Below, piece by piece: positions 47,901-60,463 of a DNA stretch of 64,000 bases (its first letter is position 1; every line of letters starts with the position of its first letter). Under the pieces are notes generated by a model, which ran no database searches, had not been told where the DNA came from, and saw nothing but the letters and a program-made list of their open reading frames with translations. The position numbers and the translations under genes are program-made. Source of the DNA: Thuidium tamariscinum (lineage: Eukaryota; Streptophyta; Bryopsida; Hypnales; Thuidiaceae); NCBI GenBank assembly GCA_947034885.2, contig OX344751.2, positions 39,771,082 to 39,835,081 of the forward strand. The letters run 5' to 3'.

Positions 47901-50634
47901 TTGGGCACAGAGTTAATGCATATCTATGCCTAAACTGTTGCAAAAAATATCGCAATCTCAAAATAGTTGCAAATACATTGCACAATGTTACAGTATTAAG
48001 CCATTGCAAAAAGTCTAATAGATTCTTGGCGGTCATTGCAAAATCGTTGCAAAAATCTATTGCGAATTATTTCAGCTTTCTGTACTGGTGGTTATCAGAA
48101 GATTGTCAAATGTACAGTTGTTGAATTCTCCGTGAAGAGGACCAAAATGCACAACACGCGAAGACTGAGGATCCAACCAGGCAACGGCCAGTGTCTGATT
48201 TCCCCCTGTTGTTGTCGGTATTGATGAACTCACACCATTTAGTGAGCTTTGAATCTCACTTCGAATGGTCGCTTTGTTGCCTTAGTGACTACTTGTTGAC
48301 AAACTTCGTGACACTGGTCTCAACGTACACAATATTACAAAAAGAATTTACTGACTCTACGTCACACGTGATGGTATTACATCAAATCGTGGACGACACT
48401 CAACTGAAGAAAATGGTGTAGCTACAACATACGACGTCCACTTGCAAAGATTCTTTGCTCTTCATGACTTACTTTCTCAACGAAATCGAAAAGAGTTCAG
48501 TTCGATGCATGGAATCCCATTATATCTTACAACATCTGATAGCATGTGATGTTTGGACATAAAAATCAAGCCCTTCTAAATCGTCCTTATACTGTTTTTT
48601 TGGCTGTTCACTGCCTCTTCATTCCACTCTATGGTTTTCCAATAAATCATGGACGACACTAAACTGAAGACATGGAATGGCTACAAGAAATTAAGATTCT
48701 CTTTTCAATCGTGAAGTTCAAGAATGTCATTTATGCATACCTGTGCCTGGAGATCCGTTTCAACGGTAGTACTCTCCCCCAACGCCATAAACGAAGTAAC
48801 ACTGGTCTCATTTCCCTGGCACACGGCCTCTCGTTCACACCCATGCAACCAGTAACTCCCATCGCTCCACTCCGTTTCATTCACCGCCCTGTACCCCATC
48901 AAACACTCACACCCCGGCACGTAAATACTGTTCTCGCAAACACTGTTCGCCCCACACACCCTCCAACTATCGCAGGGCTCCACCGGAGCGCTGATGAACG
49001 TTTGCCATGACCCCGTCGTGATCACCCAAATGTATTGCCTCGCCACTCCATCCGGGTCCAGGCGCATCCGTTTGAGCGTGATGTCGTTGGTGACGGATCT
49101 CCCCGAGGTCGTGTACCAGACGCGAGGGCTGCCTGTGCTGGTGTCGTAGTGGAAGACGTCCGGGGGCGTGGTGCGGCCGAGTTGCGGGGGGTTAGTGTAG
49201 TGCGAGGTGGAGTAGTCCCAAGGGCCGGAGTTGTAGTAGAGGTGGCTGTGGTTGTAGAGGAAGTGAAGCTCCCCCGACGGAGTGATTTCGAAGGTGTAGA
49301 GGCCCGGGGAAGGGTCGGACGGGGAGAGCCAGGAGGTGAACTTGTGGCCGACTTGGACCTGCAGAAGAAGAAATGGGATGCGCGCACAGAGTTTGAGTGG
49401 ATCGAGTTCAAAAAAGTATGGAAGGAGAAGCAGTGGAAACAAGAAGAAGAAACATGGCTTTGGGGATGAGTTGGTGAATCCGTGAAACATGGTTTGCGTA
49501 GAGCGACTTGTAAGAAGATTTACCACTGGTTCAGCTGGTCACGGGGGTGTTCTTGTGGATCATTTCAATCCCTAGTTTCCGTAATTGGACTAAATCTTCG
49601 TCTAATCGGGTGATTGATTGATGGGGGAGGTAGTTTCTCAATCGAACAACCATCATGAGGTTTAGATCTTGGAGAATGGCATGGGCATTGCAAAGGAATG
49701 TGGTTGGGTTTCTGTCTGACCAATCGACCACGTCAAGTGGTATTTGACATATTGAACAGAATAGGGATGAAGAAGAAAACTAGACTGGAGTTCAACTTGA
49801 TGTTTAAATTGATGCTGTGTCATTATTTAAGTAGGAGAGAAAAAGAAGAAGTGCGTGAATGAAGACTTTTCTTTAATTGAAGATAAATGAGTGAAGCTAT
49901 CCAGCACAGTTTCCACAGAGCCAGTGTCTGACAAGAACAACATTCCAAAACCGATAGCTTTTCCTGGAGGAAGACGAAGGAGAAGAATGTAAATGAATGG
50001 CATTCCACAATTGTAAGGCCAGGATGGAAATTAAATACTCGTGGGAAAATGGAAAAGCTAACCCACACAATTTCCCCAGCGCCATTGACAAGATCAAAAT
50101 TCCCAAACTGATATGTAGCATTTCCTTGAGAAACCTAAAGGAGAAGAAGAATGTCAAGGCATAGAAACGTACCACAAGTCCAGGCAGGAACGTATCCGTG
50201 GGATAATTAAAGCTATCCCACACCGTTTGCCCCTCTCCATTCACCAGCACCACATTCCCATTCTCCAAGAAGCGTCCTCCCACAACTCCCAATGTCGAAG
50301 TATTCGACGTAACCACAATTGCGCCTTTCTCGTCCTCCACCACGAGGTTTCCCACATTCGTGAGCCGCAGCGTGGCGCCGGCAGAAACTGCTTGCTCTCG
50401 ATGCATGAGCCACACGGGGACCACGGGCACTCCGGAGTACCAAACCGCCAGATAGAGCGAGGTGGAATTTTCTGGGATGGGGTGGAAGCCCAGAGTGAAG
50501 GTCGAGTTTTCGGAGAGCCACTTTCCGGTGGTGGGAAGAGAGACGTTCAGGGAGAAGGAGAAGCCGGAGGCTTTGGTTACTGTGAGGAGCAGCGGCAGGA
50601 GGGCCCTTAGAGCTGATCGAAGAAAGAGAGCCAT
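44945..50634 (-). CDS. G-type lectin S-receptor-like Ser/Thr protein kinase, 6 exons, complete
   Basis: A plasma-membrane receptor kinase, presumably sensing an extracellular ligand; the ligand is unknown. Coding exons, in transcript order: 50173-50634, 48741-49358, 47246-47780, 46449-46591, 45853-46119 and 44945-45388 (TAG). All are in phase, giving 822 residues. Signal peptide ~1-24. B-lectin domain ~25-150 ([36 protein letters not shown]). S-locus glycoprotein domain ~160-330 ([25 protein letters not shown]). PAN/apple-like Cys cluster 370-390 (C370, C374, C378, C380, C390). Membrane segment ~436-459. Kinase ~492-770: GSGGFGTV 498-505, K519, HCDIKPEN 617-624, DFG 637-639, APE 663-665. The catalytic loop has HCD instead of HRD, so it is a non-RD kinase, as is common in this subfamily. 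Tandem repeats lie in intron 1 and upstream, and relict tails lie downstream. Identity is very secure. Confidence 0.95.
49895..50125 (-). pseudogene. Two decayed copies of a lectin-domain exon segment inside kinase intron 1
   Basis: The exon 1 segment [19 protein letters not shown] (~50209-50265) recurs, degenerate, at ~50049-50120 ([19 protein letters not shown]) and again at ~49905-49960 ([16 protein letters not shown], then stop). The spacing is about 150 bp. The intervening GAGAAGAAGAATG stretch repeats too, so the unit spans the exon 1/intron 1 border. Neither copy keeps a usable frame. Confidence 0.8.
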
Positions 50635-50724
50635 GGCTACCTTGGTAGTACAACCTGGAGTAATTTACACAGGTCTCTGCGCCGGTTTGCAAGTCTCTTG
50701 AACAAGAATCTGAAGCCTAGCTCA

Positions 50725-51345
50725 CTGGTAAAGTTTGCATTCGACAACACACTCGCTTCTACAATCTGAACCTTGAAAGATAGTCTGCCCGTGCATTCGA
50801 TCGAAACCACACACTAGCTTCAAGAATCCGCATGAAACCTCCTCGATCACAGTGTGTGCAGTCAACAACACCCATTAGCTCCATTAACCTTGAGCCCCGC
50901 AGCTTGTGTGTGCATTCAGCAGCACACGAGCTTCAATACCCTAAAGCCTCATAATCCTTTTCGGTAATCTGAAAGCCTGGCAGGGTGTGCATCGCACAAC
51001 ACTCAGTAGCTTCACTAAACTCACCGAAGCCTCACGATACTTCTCAATAATCTGGAGCCTCGCAGTGCTCGTATCCAACAACACGCACGAGCTTTGGGGA
51101 ATCCGATGCCTAACAGTACTTTTCAATAATCCGACCGAAGCTTCACAGTGCGTGCACTCAGCAACACACACTAGTAAGCTTCCCTTCAGTAGTCTGAAGC
51201 TTCAGGAACGATCACTTTTTAATGATCGCACTTCAGCGTTGAAGGGTTTGCATTCAACAACATGCAGTACTAGCTTCTATTAGTATTTACCACCTCTTCT
51301 TGTCCATGACCTACGTTACGTTCCGCTGTGTCCGAAGTCAACAGC
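50725..51345. repeat. Tandem repeat upstream of the receptor-kinase start
   Basis: About eight or nine degenerate ~55-85 bp units marked by (T/G)GCA(T/G)TC-AACAACAC and then AGCTTC and AATC(T/C)GAAGCCT. Markers lie near 50737, 50789, 50858, 50911, 50986, 51068, 51144, 51248 and 51333. It begins ~90 bp upstream of the start codon, so it occupies the leader or promoter. Confidence 0.72.
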
Positions 51346-53597
51346 ACAAGCTTCGTACACAAATTGGTTGAGCTAATAGGAGACTCGCGGCGATTTCACA
51401 CCCTAAGTAATTCTTTTCCTACTCGATCTCGCAAAGTAGTGCCATGGACATGGTCGTCGGCAACTCGGTTGTAACCGGTGCACTGCTGTTAAGGAAATGG
51501 ACAGCTACAGACTGTAAGTTAGAAGAGACTCAAGAGAGCTCTTCATCAATCTCTGCAATAATCTAATGTCTCACTGTGTCTGGGTCAAAAAAGCACTGGC
51601 TTCGTACACAAACCTGTTGGGAAGAAGCAGAATGATGAAGAGTCTGTTGACACAGATAGCGAGTGCTACCCATTTTGTACTCTCTGAGATATGGACCCGT
51701 GATGAGTACATCTACCTGAGGAATTCGATAACAATAACGCACAAGTCTTCTTTGCAAATTAATTTCTTCAATGCACTTAAGTCTTAGTATCTGAACAGCT
51801 TCATACGCAAACCGGTTTGTTGGGAAGAAACAGAACAACTGTTACTAAATGAAGAAATTATTGGGGTAGTTCTACGAACTGCCTCACTTTTAACACGGAT
51901 AGCAAGTGTTGTCCTTGGTTTACATTATGACATGGACTTGTATCCACTGACAGATAAGGGATGGCAAAAACAGTACATTTCTGTGAAATATTTTCAATTA
52001 TCTAAAACCTAACTTTGTCGGAATTCACAGTTTCACGCACGTCGAAAGCAACCTCATTATTTCCCTGCTCGCATGTCGTTCCCAGTGCTACAGACAAAGT
52101 CGGCACTTGTGCCCGTTCAACTGCTATTAATGAAACTAAGAGCTCACTCTTATATCTGAGAAAATGAATGTATAAATTCCATATCTGAGTGACAGACAGA
52201 AGTTTCCTCCCTCTTGCAAAACTTGAACGTTTGAAATGCAGATCTCAAGTCCCAGTTTCGAAAACTCTGTCGACTATTGCAGTACTTGGATCGAAGGGGT
52301 TAAGCAAAGCCTCCACTCTTGACTTAAGAGGCCTGTACTTACATACATCCATAATCAACAGGCACTGCTCAAAGTGCAACACCTACATTTGGACCAAAAA
52401 GAGTCACTGAAGACGTACAAGATATTGACCATACAAGATGTACACAATGAGAACATGAAACACAATGAGGACTTGCTATTGAGTTTTGGTAGACCTTGAG
52501 TTGGTACTTGAAAAATTTGTAACTTATTCCTGATATGTCCAAAGAATGCATGCTAAAGTACTTTGAAATCCTCTTTCTCTTCTCAATGAGATTCATTGAA
52601 AGTAAATCACGTTTCATAATCATAACTATGCTCAAATTGCTGCTATGATAGTGTTGGTAGAGTCCACACATTCAATTGAAAGGAGTAACTGCCTGACACA
52701 TGTACTGGCTTATGAGCAGACCCTAGCCAAGCTCCCAATTCTTGTCCATTTTTAGAAAAGTTTCATATCATACATTCTTCAAACAAGATGATTGAAAAGG
52801 TGGGGGCTTTGACGTACCAGGTGGGTCCATGTGTGCACTTGTGGCAACAATGCATAATTCCAAAGAATATATCTTCCTAGTGAGGAAACATAACTTGGCA
52901 TTCTTCAAAGACCCATTCGCATAGTTACCTGAAAAATCCAAATTCATCATTTAGTTGATCAAATGTGTGAAATTTGTTATCTGTATCCATAACAGAGCAG
53001 AGTCGTGGTGTGCAACCAAGCTCAAAGTTCTATCATAGAGACACACTTGAATGTGTCCTAAAATATACCACCAAATATGAAGGTTTGATTTGGCAACTGA
53101 GTGCCAAAATTGAATTTTCACTTCAGATTCTGAAGAATCCATGCCAGTTCAGACAGACCACTGACAAGATGAGGCATGTCACTTTTTTTCAAAAATGATT
53201 TAATATTTGCCAAATTTGACTTCACATAGGGTACCTACACTAGCCAGGCACTTTCTTACCACATTGAGGTCATTCAGTACTTAAGGTAGTCTGCTCTAAA
53301 AGTGACCACTTAAGCTTACCTAACTCATCATGGACAGAAGTACATATTTCAAATTACATGTCACTGGTTCCTAGATAGAGGTTGCATTTAGAATGTAGTT
53401 GCTTTTAGAGTAGATAACCTTACCATAGTCCATTCAAAGTGCATTGAATTTTTTTTTAAGAGGTGAGAAAAACTTGCAAGTAACTTAGACCATTGGAAGG
53501 TTCTCCCTCTGATTTAAAGGAATATGAATGTCCCCACTTCGATGCTATCACCCCCTTCAAAAAACTTTGGTATAAATAGATACCAGGGCTTTTTTGG
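51346..53597. other. Intergenic DNA upstream of the receptor kinase
   Basis: No gene recognised. A ~50-bp segment with TTGGGAAGAA(A/G)CAGAA, preceded by GCTTC(G/A)TAC(A/G)CAAACC, occurs near 51600 and again near 51800. Short frames here have no motifs. G+C falls again after about 52.1 kb. Confidence 0.45.
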
Positions 53598-53816
53598 GGG
53601 GCTTTCTAGTGCCAGATTGCACCAGAAAAAATAATGTGGCTAAAAAACATTACAAAAAATGCCAAAATTTGGATGAAATTGCGAGACAACTTTGAAATTT
53701 AAAAAAATATTAGATGAAATTACCTAATTGTGGATGAAAACCTTACTATACATCCAATAAGTGGATGAATGTTGCAATTTAGAGCACCACTATAACATTT
53801 TATATCACCACCGTGG
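53598..53816 (-). repeat. ~225-bp dispersed repeat, copy 3 (inverted)
   Basis: On the complement it reads GGTGATATAAAATGTTATAG, TGCTCTAAATTGCAACATTC and CTGGTGCAATCTGG, which is the layout of the copies at 11.3 and 17.1 kb. Confidence 0.6.
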
Positions 53817-54084
53817 GATTTCTTATAAAAATAAAAATTTAATTAAAAAAAAATGGATACCTAACTTAGTTTTTCAAATGTGGAAAAATATCTGAATAGG
53901 CATGGTCAGTTGGTCACACAGTGGATGTTGACAAGTAGACGACAGAGGAGTCTCTTATTTAATTTGTTTAGACTTGAATTGACTCCTGTTAGACTTTAAC
54001 AAACCAAGTTGGTCTGCTGTCTCTCTCCTCACCGTCATGTATTTTTCAAGCACATATTATATCACAGTCAGTGTTGAGAGTGTA
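53817..54084. other. AT-rich intergenic DNA
   Basis: No feature recognised. Confidence 0.45.
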
Positions 54085-54356
54085 AGGTGGGTACACCTAA
54101 AATTGCACCTCACCTGAAAGTGCCATCTATAGTTGTTGTACATTTCTGAATTCCATTATGTACCTATTTGGCTGGAGCGTTTTTAGAAACAGACTTTGAA
54201 TCTTAATAACTTTTGCATACTGTATCCAAATGCTACGTTTTTTGGTGCATTGGAACGTGCTTTCACTTGCCAAGAAGACTATATGAAAATTTGATCAAAC
54301 CAATAATAGTTACTAGGCACAGTACCAAAAAGTGGCACTTTTAGGTGTACCCACCT
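54085..54356. mobile_element. 272-bp MITE with TA target duplication (mariner/Stowaway-like)
   Basis: AGGTGGGTACACCTAAAA is present at both ends in inverted orientation, flanked by TA at 54083-54084 and 54357-54358. The interior AGTGCCATCTATAGT also occurs near 4280. TA duplication suggests the Tc1/mariner (Stowaway) class. Non-coding. Confidence 0.8.
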
Positions 54357-55929
54357 TAGTTGTAATGTGGACGATGGAATCCACCTTGGGATTGCGCCAT
54401 GGTAGCTTGGATTTGATTTTTTTTCTTGGAGCTTCCCATATAGTGGAAACACCCAAAACCGTCCAAATAAGGAATTTAGCACAGTTGGAGGCAATATTTT
54501 CTTAAAATGATATTTTTGTAGTATTAGCGAGTGAAAATGATGAATATTAAAAAAAATTAGATTTTTTGGATACAATATGTAATTTCTACAAATTTTCAAA
54601 GTGTTGGCTCCCTAAACTTGTGGAACCGTCCTGTAGGTGCCCCCAAAATTGAACCCTGCGAAAATCAGCACTCAGCCAACCAAATTTCCCTATATGTCCT
54701 TCAGTTGTGTCAACAAATTACAATCATACATGTGGCGAACACATTAAAGGAAGTCTACTGATGCATTTGGATGAATCTACAGTCCACTGCAAGGAACATG
54801 TGCGGGAATGGGTGTTTTGCCCTTAGTTAGATTATTAGGTGTCCATTGCACCTTAAACCAATCACAAGAGGAAACATTCCACTTCTTTTTTCTTCTAAAA
54901 AATGATATAATTATTTCCAATCTAACCTTCATGTAGGGGTATGTAAATGTTGCATTCCTCAATGCTTTGGAACCTCCTTTTACTTTCCAGTAAGAAAATA
55001 TGAAAAAATCTAACTAGTCTAATAGTAGTAAATAGGAATACATACAAAAAAAATGACTACTTTGGGGGTGCCCGCTTCAGAGCTCTATAGGAGAGGGCTC
55101 AAAAACAATGTGGGCATTTTGAACTAGCCAATAGGAGGTTATGAAATGGATACTTGATTGTAGGAAAATGGACTCTTGATTGCATTAGAGCATGATAGGA
55201 TTTGGTTTATACTTCTTCAATGGATGGTTTAAGAGCCACTGACAATGGATTCTTTCCTAACTAAATGGATAGGTGTCTACTAGTTTTATTCAAAATAAAA
55301 ATTGGTAGTTCAACTACCTTCGTATAAATGTTAAAAAATTAGAAATAATGATTGATTCAAGCATACATTTCAGTTTTTGGAAAAGTTGCATTAAGAGACC
55401 ATGATCTCTATTACTTTTTACATATTGCAATGCTAGTTTTGAACAAAACCATATTGTTTTCAAACTAAGCGTGTGTGGGTTTCCAAGGCCTATGAATCAC
55501 AAATAAGGCCCTATGCTAGATTTCGTTTGAAAATTCATAAGTAATTCAAAAATGCTCTGAAAATTATGAAACAACTTCTGTTAGATTCCTCATTTATCTC
55601 TCTTTGATAAAAAAAATAGTGAAAAATATTACCATCTCAAAAAACACATGATAAAGGCGGACCAGCCCTTAAATGAGCGGTTCCTGAGCCTCTTACCTTA
55701 CATTTGATTCAAGTTTAAGTTATCGGTACAATCAAAGGTAGGATCAAGTCAAATCAAACTGTTTCAGCTACTACAAATGTTGTCTGTATGATTGAACCTT
55801 GTCAGCATTTGAGACCAACAGTTGACTCTTGTTGACCACACATTTTGGTCAGGCCCACGGCCCATGCTGACCTTTAGAAAATGGTTTGATTCCAATAGTT
55901 TTGGAATGTTAGAAAGAGTCAACACAAAT
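54357..55929. other. AT-rich intergenic DNA
   Basis: No gene. A weak inverted pair, GGTGCCCCCAAAATTG near 54637 and TTGGGGGTGCCCGC near 55061, may be the ends of another ~430-bp element. Short frames have no motifs. Confidence 0.45.
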
Positions 55930-56030
55930 TGCAATCAACACGCGTAAATGCGACCAACACGCGTAATTGCGATCAACATGCATAAATGCGACCAACATGC
56001 ATAATTGCGACCAACACATGTAATTGCGAT
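55930..56030. repeat. 19-bp minisatellite, five copies
   Basis: Units of the form TGCGACCAACACGCGTAAT. The ACGCGT core is intact in two units, ATGCAT in two and ACATGT in one, changes that fit loss of CpG by deamination. Confidence 0.9.
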
Positions 56031-56263
56031 TTTGTTGCAAAATTAATTCTTGCATGTTCCATAAGTGTAAATTTTCAAACATGAGAGTCTAATTAAGGTC
56101 TATCATGGGTGCACTATCCTACTATTTGCTTACACCTTGAAAATTTTCATAATTTAATCATGTAGTTCTTCACAAAATCATTCAACAATGAAGCCAGTGC
56201 ATCATTCAAGTCCATGCATAAAGAACATAATTTAAGTTGATCCTTGCTTTTAAATTTGATTAA

Positions 56264-57191
56264 ATTATGATTCTCAAGGCCATTTTTTTGTCAAAAAGCA
56301 CTCAAAACAACGATTTTTGCTACATTCGTTGAAGAATACAAAAAAAATCATTTTTTTAGAATCTAACCATAGGATCTTGTACTTTACTTGTCTTAGCTCA
56401 AATGGTAAGAATTTCATGAAGTTTGACCGTATAGAGTGAAAGATATTAACGTTCAAAGTTGAAAAAGAAAGTTTTTTTGAACATGGGACTGCAATTTCAA
56501 ATGACTATGACTGCCAATTGTGAATTTTTTTGCACTACAGACTTTGAATTTAAAAATTTTTATGTTCAAGAATTGAGTTGAAAGTCTAGGAAAAAAAATT
56601 TCAAAAAAAACACTTGATTTTCATTCCTTAAAAAAATGCTAAATAGAAGTAGGTCTAAAATTGAAAAAAAAACAAATTGTTAATAACTCCAAGATGGGAT
56701 TGAAAAACAATAATCCCAATGGTGAGATTGTTTTAGCAATCAAGCACAACATTCTCAAAAAAAAATTCTGAAAAATTAAGAAAATTGCATTCAGAAATGA
56801 ACCCTACAAGTTATTTTTTCAAGAAGATGCTAAAATTGCCCAAAAAACAAAATTATCTTTAACTTTCTCATTATTAGTCTAAATAGAACGAATCAAAGCT
56901 TCACATGTAGACAAAAAGAAAAAATTTCAAGGGAGTTTTTTTTTAATTTTTTGCAATTTTTTGCAATTTTTTGCAATTTTTTTTGTGTTGTCCGTTGAGT
57001 TTAGTTTCAGGGTTTTTGTGGTATAACTTTTGCTCCTAGGCTCCAATTGAAATAAAAATTATATTCCTACGTAGATAATCAGATTTTTTTATCTTACAGG
57101 AAAGTTTCAAAACAATTCACCAATATTTGAGATCATAGGAACCTGCCCAAAATTTGATTTGTCCCCCGAGGGGACAATGGGAATTTAGGGG
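56264..57191 (-). mobile_element. TTAA-flanked ~0.9 kb element, copy D
   Basis: Right end CCCCTAAATTCCCATTGTCC on the complement, flanked by TTAA at 57192-57195. The left terminus is degenerate (TTAA at 56260-56263, then a damaged end leading to CAAGGCC). It retains the TTGTCCCCCGAGGGGACAA hairpin and, near the left end, the complement of ACAAGATCCTATGGTTA. Opposite orientation to copies A-C. Confidence 0.78.
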
Positions 57192-57989
57192 TTAAACTTG
57201 TATTATTTAGTGTTCATATGAAAGGATTGTGCTAGTCATTATCACATGTCTCCACAAATACTTTTATTGGCCATGTCTTTTTCTTTAATCCTCCTAATGA
57301 CCCAAGAAATGTATTCATGACTACATCACATTTAGTAGCATGCCATGCTTCTACAGTGATGTTGTGGCATATTCCACTCCCAACCAATCAATTACTTATG
57401 AACACTGTTGGGTGTGGCATATTCCACACCATCACTGTAGAGCCAAGGCAATGCCAGCCTTGCTACTGAATGTTATGTATATTGTATACCTTCTATAATT
57501 CTTTTTAATAGTTTTGGGAAAAAGAGATTCTTTAAGGACATCCTCTGGGGGTAAACTCCTAATGCAATAGAAAGTAGTGTGAGATAAAAGAAAAATGCCG
57601 TCAATTTAATTTGTTGGAGGAAAAATTTATTTTTGGGTAGATGTACCATAGCATTAGTGATATGTCTTGGTTGGGTTTATATATAAAATAGGGTGGAAAG
57701 AAATTCCTACCTTTTTTTGAGCAATAGAAAAAAAATAGGGTGTTAAATTTTAAATCCCCTTAAAAATGCTTAGTTGATTCAACATTACATTTATTAGCTT
57801 TGGTAACTCCAAGCCGTAAGTTAAATTAATGGATTTGAATTAGGTGCCTTTAGGGGTTGGTCGAAAATGCATTGGCAACTTGGCATGATGGTGTAGCAAT
57901 TTGAATTGCTGTTAGGGTTTGGAATTTTTGCAATAGATTTTCTGATAGGTATTGGGTTGTGAGTTTGTGCCATGTCTACTGTCAAAGTC
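57192..57989. other. AT-rich intergenic DNA
   Basis: No gene. A GGCATATTCCAC phrase occurs twice near 57367 and 57417, close to inverted TCTACAGTGATG/CATCACTGTAGAG, which is a small foldback. Confidence 0.45.
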
Positions 57990-59390
57990 ATTGTAGTATA
58001 TAAAACTCCCTACAACTTCAAAAACCTGACTAAGGTAGATGAGCCCAATTACGTCTACAACCCATTTCTGTCACCTTATATTTGGCTCTATTTCCACCCA
58101 TTCCACCATCCAAATCTATTTAGAAATGACTCAATTCTATCTAGAAATTTAACAAACTCAATGTAGTTATGTAGTTTAAGGTAACATGGTAATAGTTGAT
58201 TGGTGAAAATATAGATGCTTGTAGAGACTTAAAAAGGTGGTTATGGGTTGTTATTAACCCCTAAAGTCCCAAAGTCCCCTTGGGAGACACTTGGGATTTC
58301 GGGCAGGCTCGTGTGACCTGAAATTTTGACCTGATTTTTTGAAACTTTTTTTGAAGATAGGGAATCACATCATCTTTCTAAAAATATAATTTTTTTTTCA
58401 ATTAGTGCCTGGGAGAAAAAGTTTTGCAATCCGAAGTCAAAAAAGCAATTCGGCGGGCAGAAAAAAAAAACCACAAAAAAATGAAATTTTTTTTTTTCAA
58501 TTTTTTTTCTGAAATATTATGTTTTTGTCTACATTTGAAGCTTTGATTCATCCTATTTGGACTAATAATGAAAAAGTTATGGACAATCTTGTTTTTCGGG
58601 CAATCTAAGCATCTTCTTCAAAAAACAACTTATAGAATTCATTTTTGAATGCAATTTTCAAATTTTTTCAAATTTTTTTTTTGACAAGGTTAAGTTTTTT
58701 TTCAAGAACAATCCCACCGTTGGGATTATGATTTTTTAATTCCATCTAAGGGCTATTAATAATTTAGTATTTTGTTCAACTTTGGACCTACTTCTACTTA
58801 ACAATTTATTTATATGTGAAAATCAAGTTTTGACATTCTGAAATTTTTTTCCCCAACTCTCAACTCAAATGTTCAAGATAAATTTTTTTAACCTTATGGT
58901 ATGTAGTGCAAAAAAAATCCACAAATGGCCGTCAAAGTCACCTGAAATTGCAGGCCGCAGTTGAAAAAAACTTTTTTTTTCAACTTCAAATGCTAATATC
59001 TTCCAATCTGTGCAGTCAAACTTCATGAAATTCTTACCACATGATTTGAGACAAGTGAAGTACAAGATCCTACGGTTTGATTCTAAGAAAAAAGTGTTTT
59101 TAGGTTTCTTGAGTGATTGCAGCAGAAATGGTAGTTTTCAGTGGTTTCAGAGCCAGAAAATGCCTTGGTAACGTAGGGGTTAAGGCATTCATGAGGGCAC
59201 TTTTGTAATTTGGGGTTGAACACTCAATTCAAAAATTTACGGAAATTACAATTTTGATCAAAAAATTATAATTGCACTTGGGTTTGATTCATGAAACATG
59301 CATACATCTTTGAAAAATATGTGTCCCTCTTGGAATTCACCCCAAGATAGTCAGATTGCAATCAGGGTGGTAATAGGTTGATCGTCTATC
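57990..59390 (+). mobile_element. Split copy of the 26.8 kb TIR element, interrupted by copy C
   Basis: Left part ~57990-58257 and right part ~59180-59390 align with 26834-27265. The ends are diverged versions of GTAGACCAAC. The insertion at TTAA splits the two parts. Confidence 0.72.
58258..59179 (+). mobile_element. TTAA-flanked ~0.9 kb element, copy C, nested insertion
   Basis: Flanked by TTAA at 58254-58257 and 59180-59183. Left end CCCCTAAAGTCCCAAAGTCC; right end, on the complement, CCCCTACGTTACCAAGGC. It is collinear with copy A throughout, including CTTCCAATCTGTGCAGTCAA and ACAAGATCCTACGGTT. It sits inside a repeat whose uninterrupted homologue is at 26834-27265. Confidence 0.85.
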
Positions 59391-60463
59391 TTAAATCCTT
59401 TGAAGAACCCACCCAAAAAGCCCTCCTTTATACCCTTAGATTGCAACATTAAAAAAATCTGAGAGTAAAGAACCTGAAATCGATGAAAATGACTTGTAGA
59501 CATCAATTCTAATTATGGTATACATTTGAGAGTTTTTTCGGTTGCCCCTCTTATAAACATTTCTAAAAGAAAAACAAGAGTCAATTTACAACATCACTAA
59601 TAGCACATAGGTAATTTTTTTCAAAATATTATTTAAATTTAAAAATAATTTAAAAATAATTAAAAATAATATCCAATTTGATATGACTAAGAGATTGCTA
59701 GATTAGATCCAAATCAATTTAAATGATATTAATAAAATAAGTAATTGATCCAACTTTGAAAATATTTTTTATTTTATTAATTTTTTATAATTGTAACTTA
59801 CAACCTTGTTGAGGCTAGGAATTTTCTTTAAGGTAAGTGAGTCTATTCTAGGATAATTTCACTATGGACAAAATCTTATAAGTAGTATACAATTCATAAC
59901 TTGAATATACACCACTATTATAGTTTTTTCTATACAATGGGCTCACTCCCACTTGTTGTTGAAATGGGTTCATTTACCTTAACCTTGAAATGCTGCCAGT
60001 GCCATTCCAGGGCGTTTGGATGACTTTTCAGGGTGAGAAAAAATGGTCAACAATGGTTTTTTCATCCATTTTTTGTTTAATGATTGTTCATGTTGAGTTA
60101 CAAAGAGTCTTCAATAGATTTTGCAGTCTAACTAATGTTTGTTTTCATGTAATTTAGAAACAATTATGGAAAATGGATGGCAAAATTTGCCATTTTAGTG
60201 TATTTTGAGAAATTGAATAAATCTGAAATTTCTTCTTGAAAATAACATTTTTTGAGCTTGAGCCCAAATAATGAAATGAAGGTCTTCTCTTCTAGTTTCT
60301 ACTTTAATTGAAATTTTGAAAAAATTCCTCAAAATGAATATTTTATTGCAATTTAATGAAGAAGCTTGGAATGTGTTTTTTCCTCCATTTCAAGGTTGGG
60401 CCCAATAAGATTATGACACATGTCCCAAAATAATGAGTAGGAAAGTAGGAAGTAGTGAGTGGG
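59391..60463. other. AT-rich intergenic DNA
   Basis: No gene or element ends recognised. Confidence 0.5.

Noticed and set aside
47900..48070. TTGCAA-rich stretch in kinase intron 2 as a MITE
   Set aside because: TTGCAAAA repeats are present, but no paired terminal repeats or target duplication could be found.
49035..49469. 144-codon plus-strand frame
   Set aside because: Antisense shadow of the S-locus glycoprotein exon.
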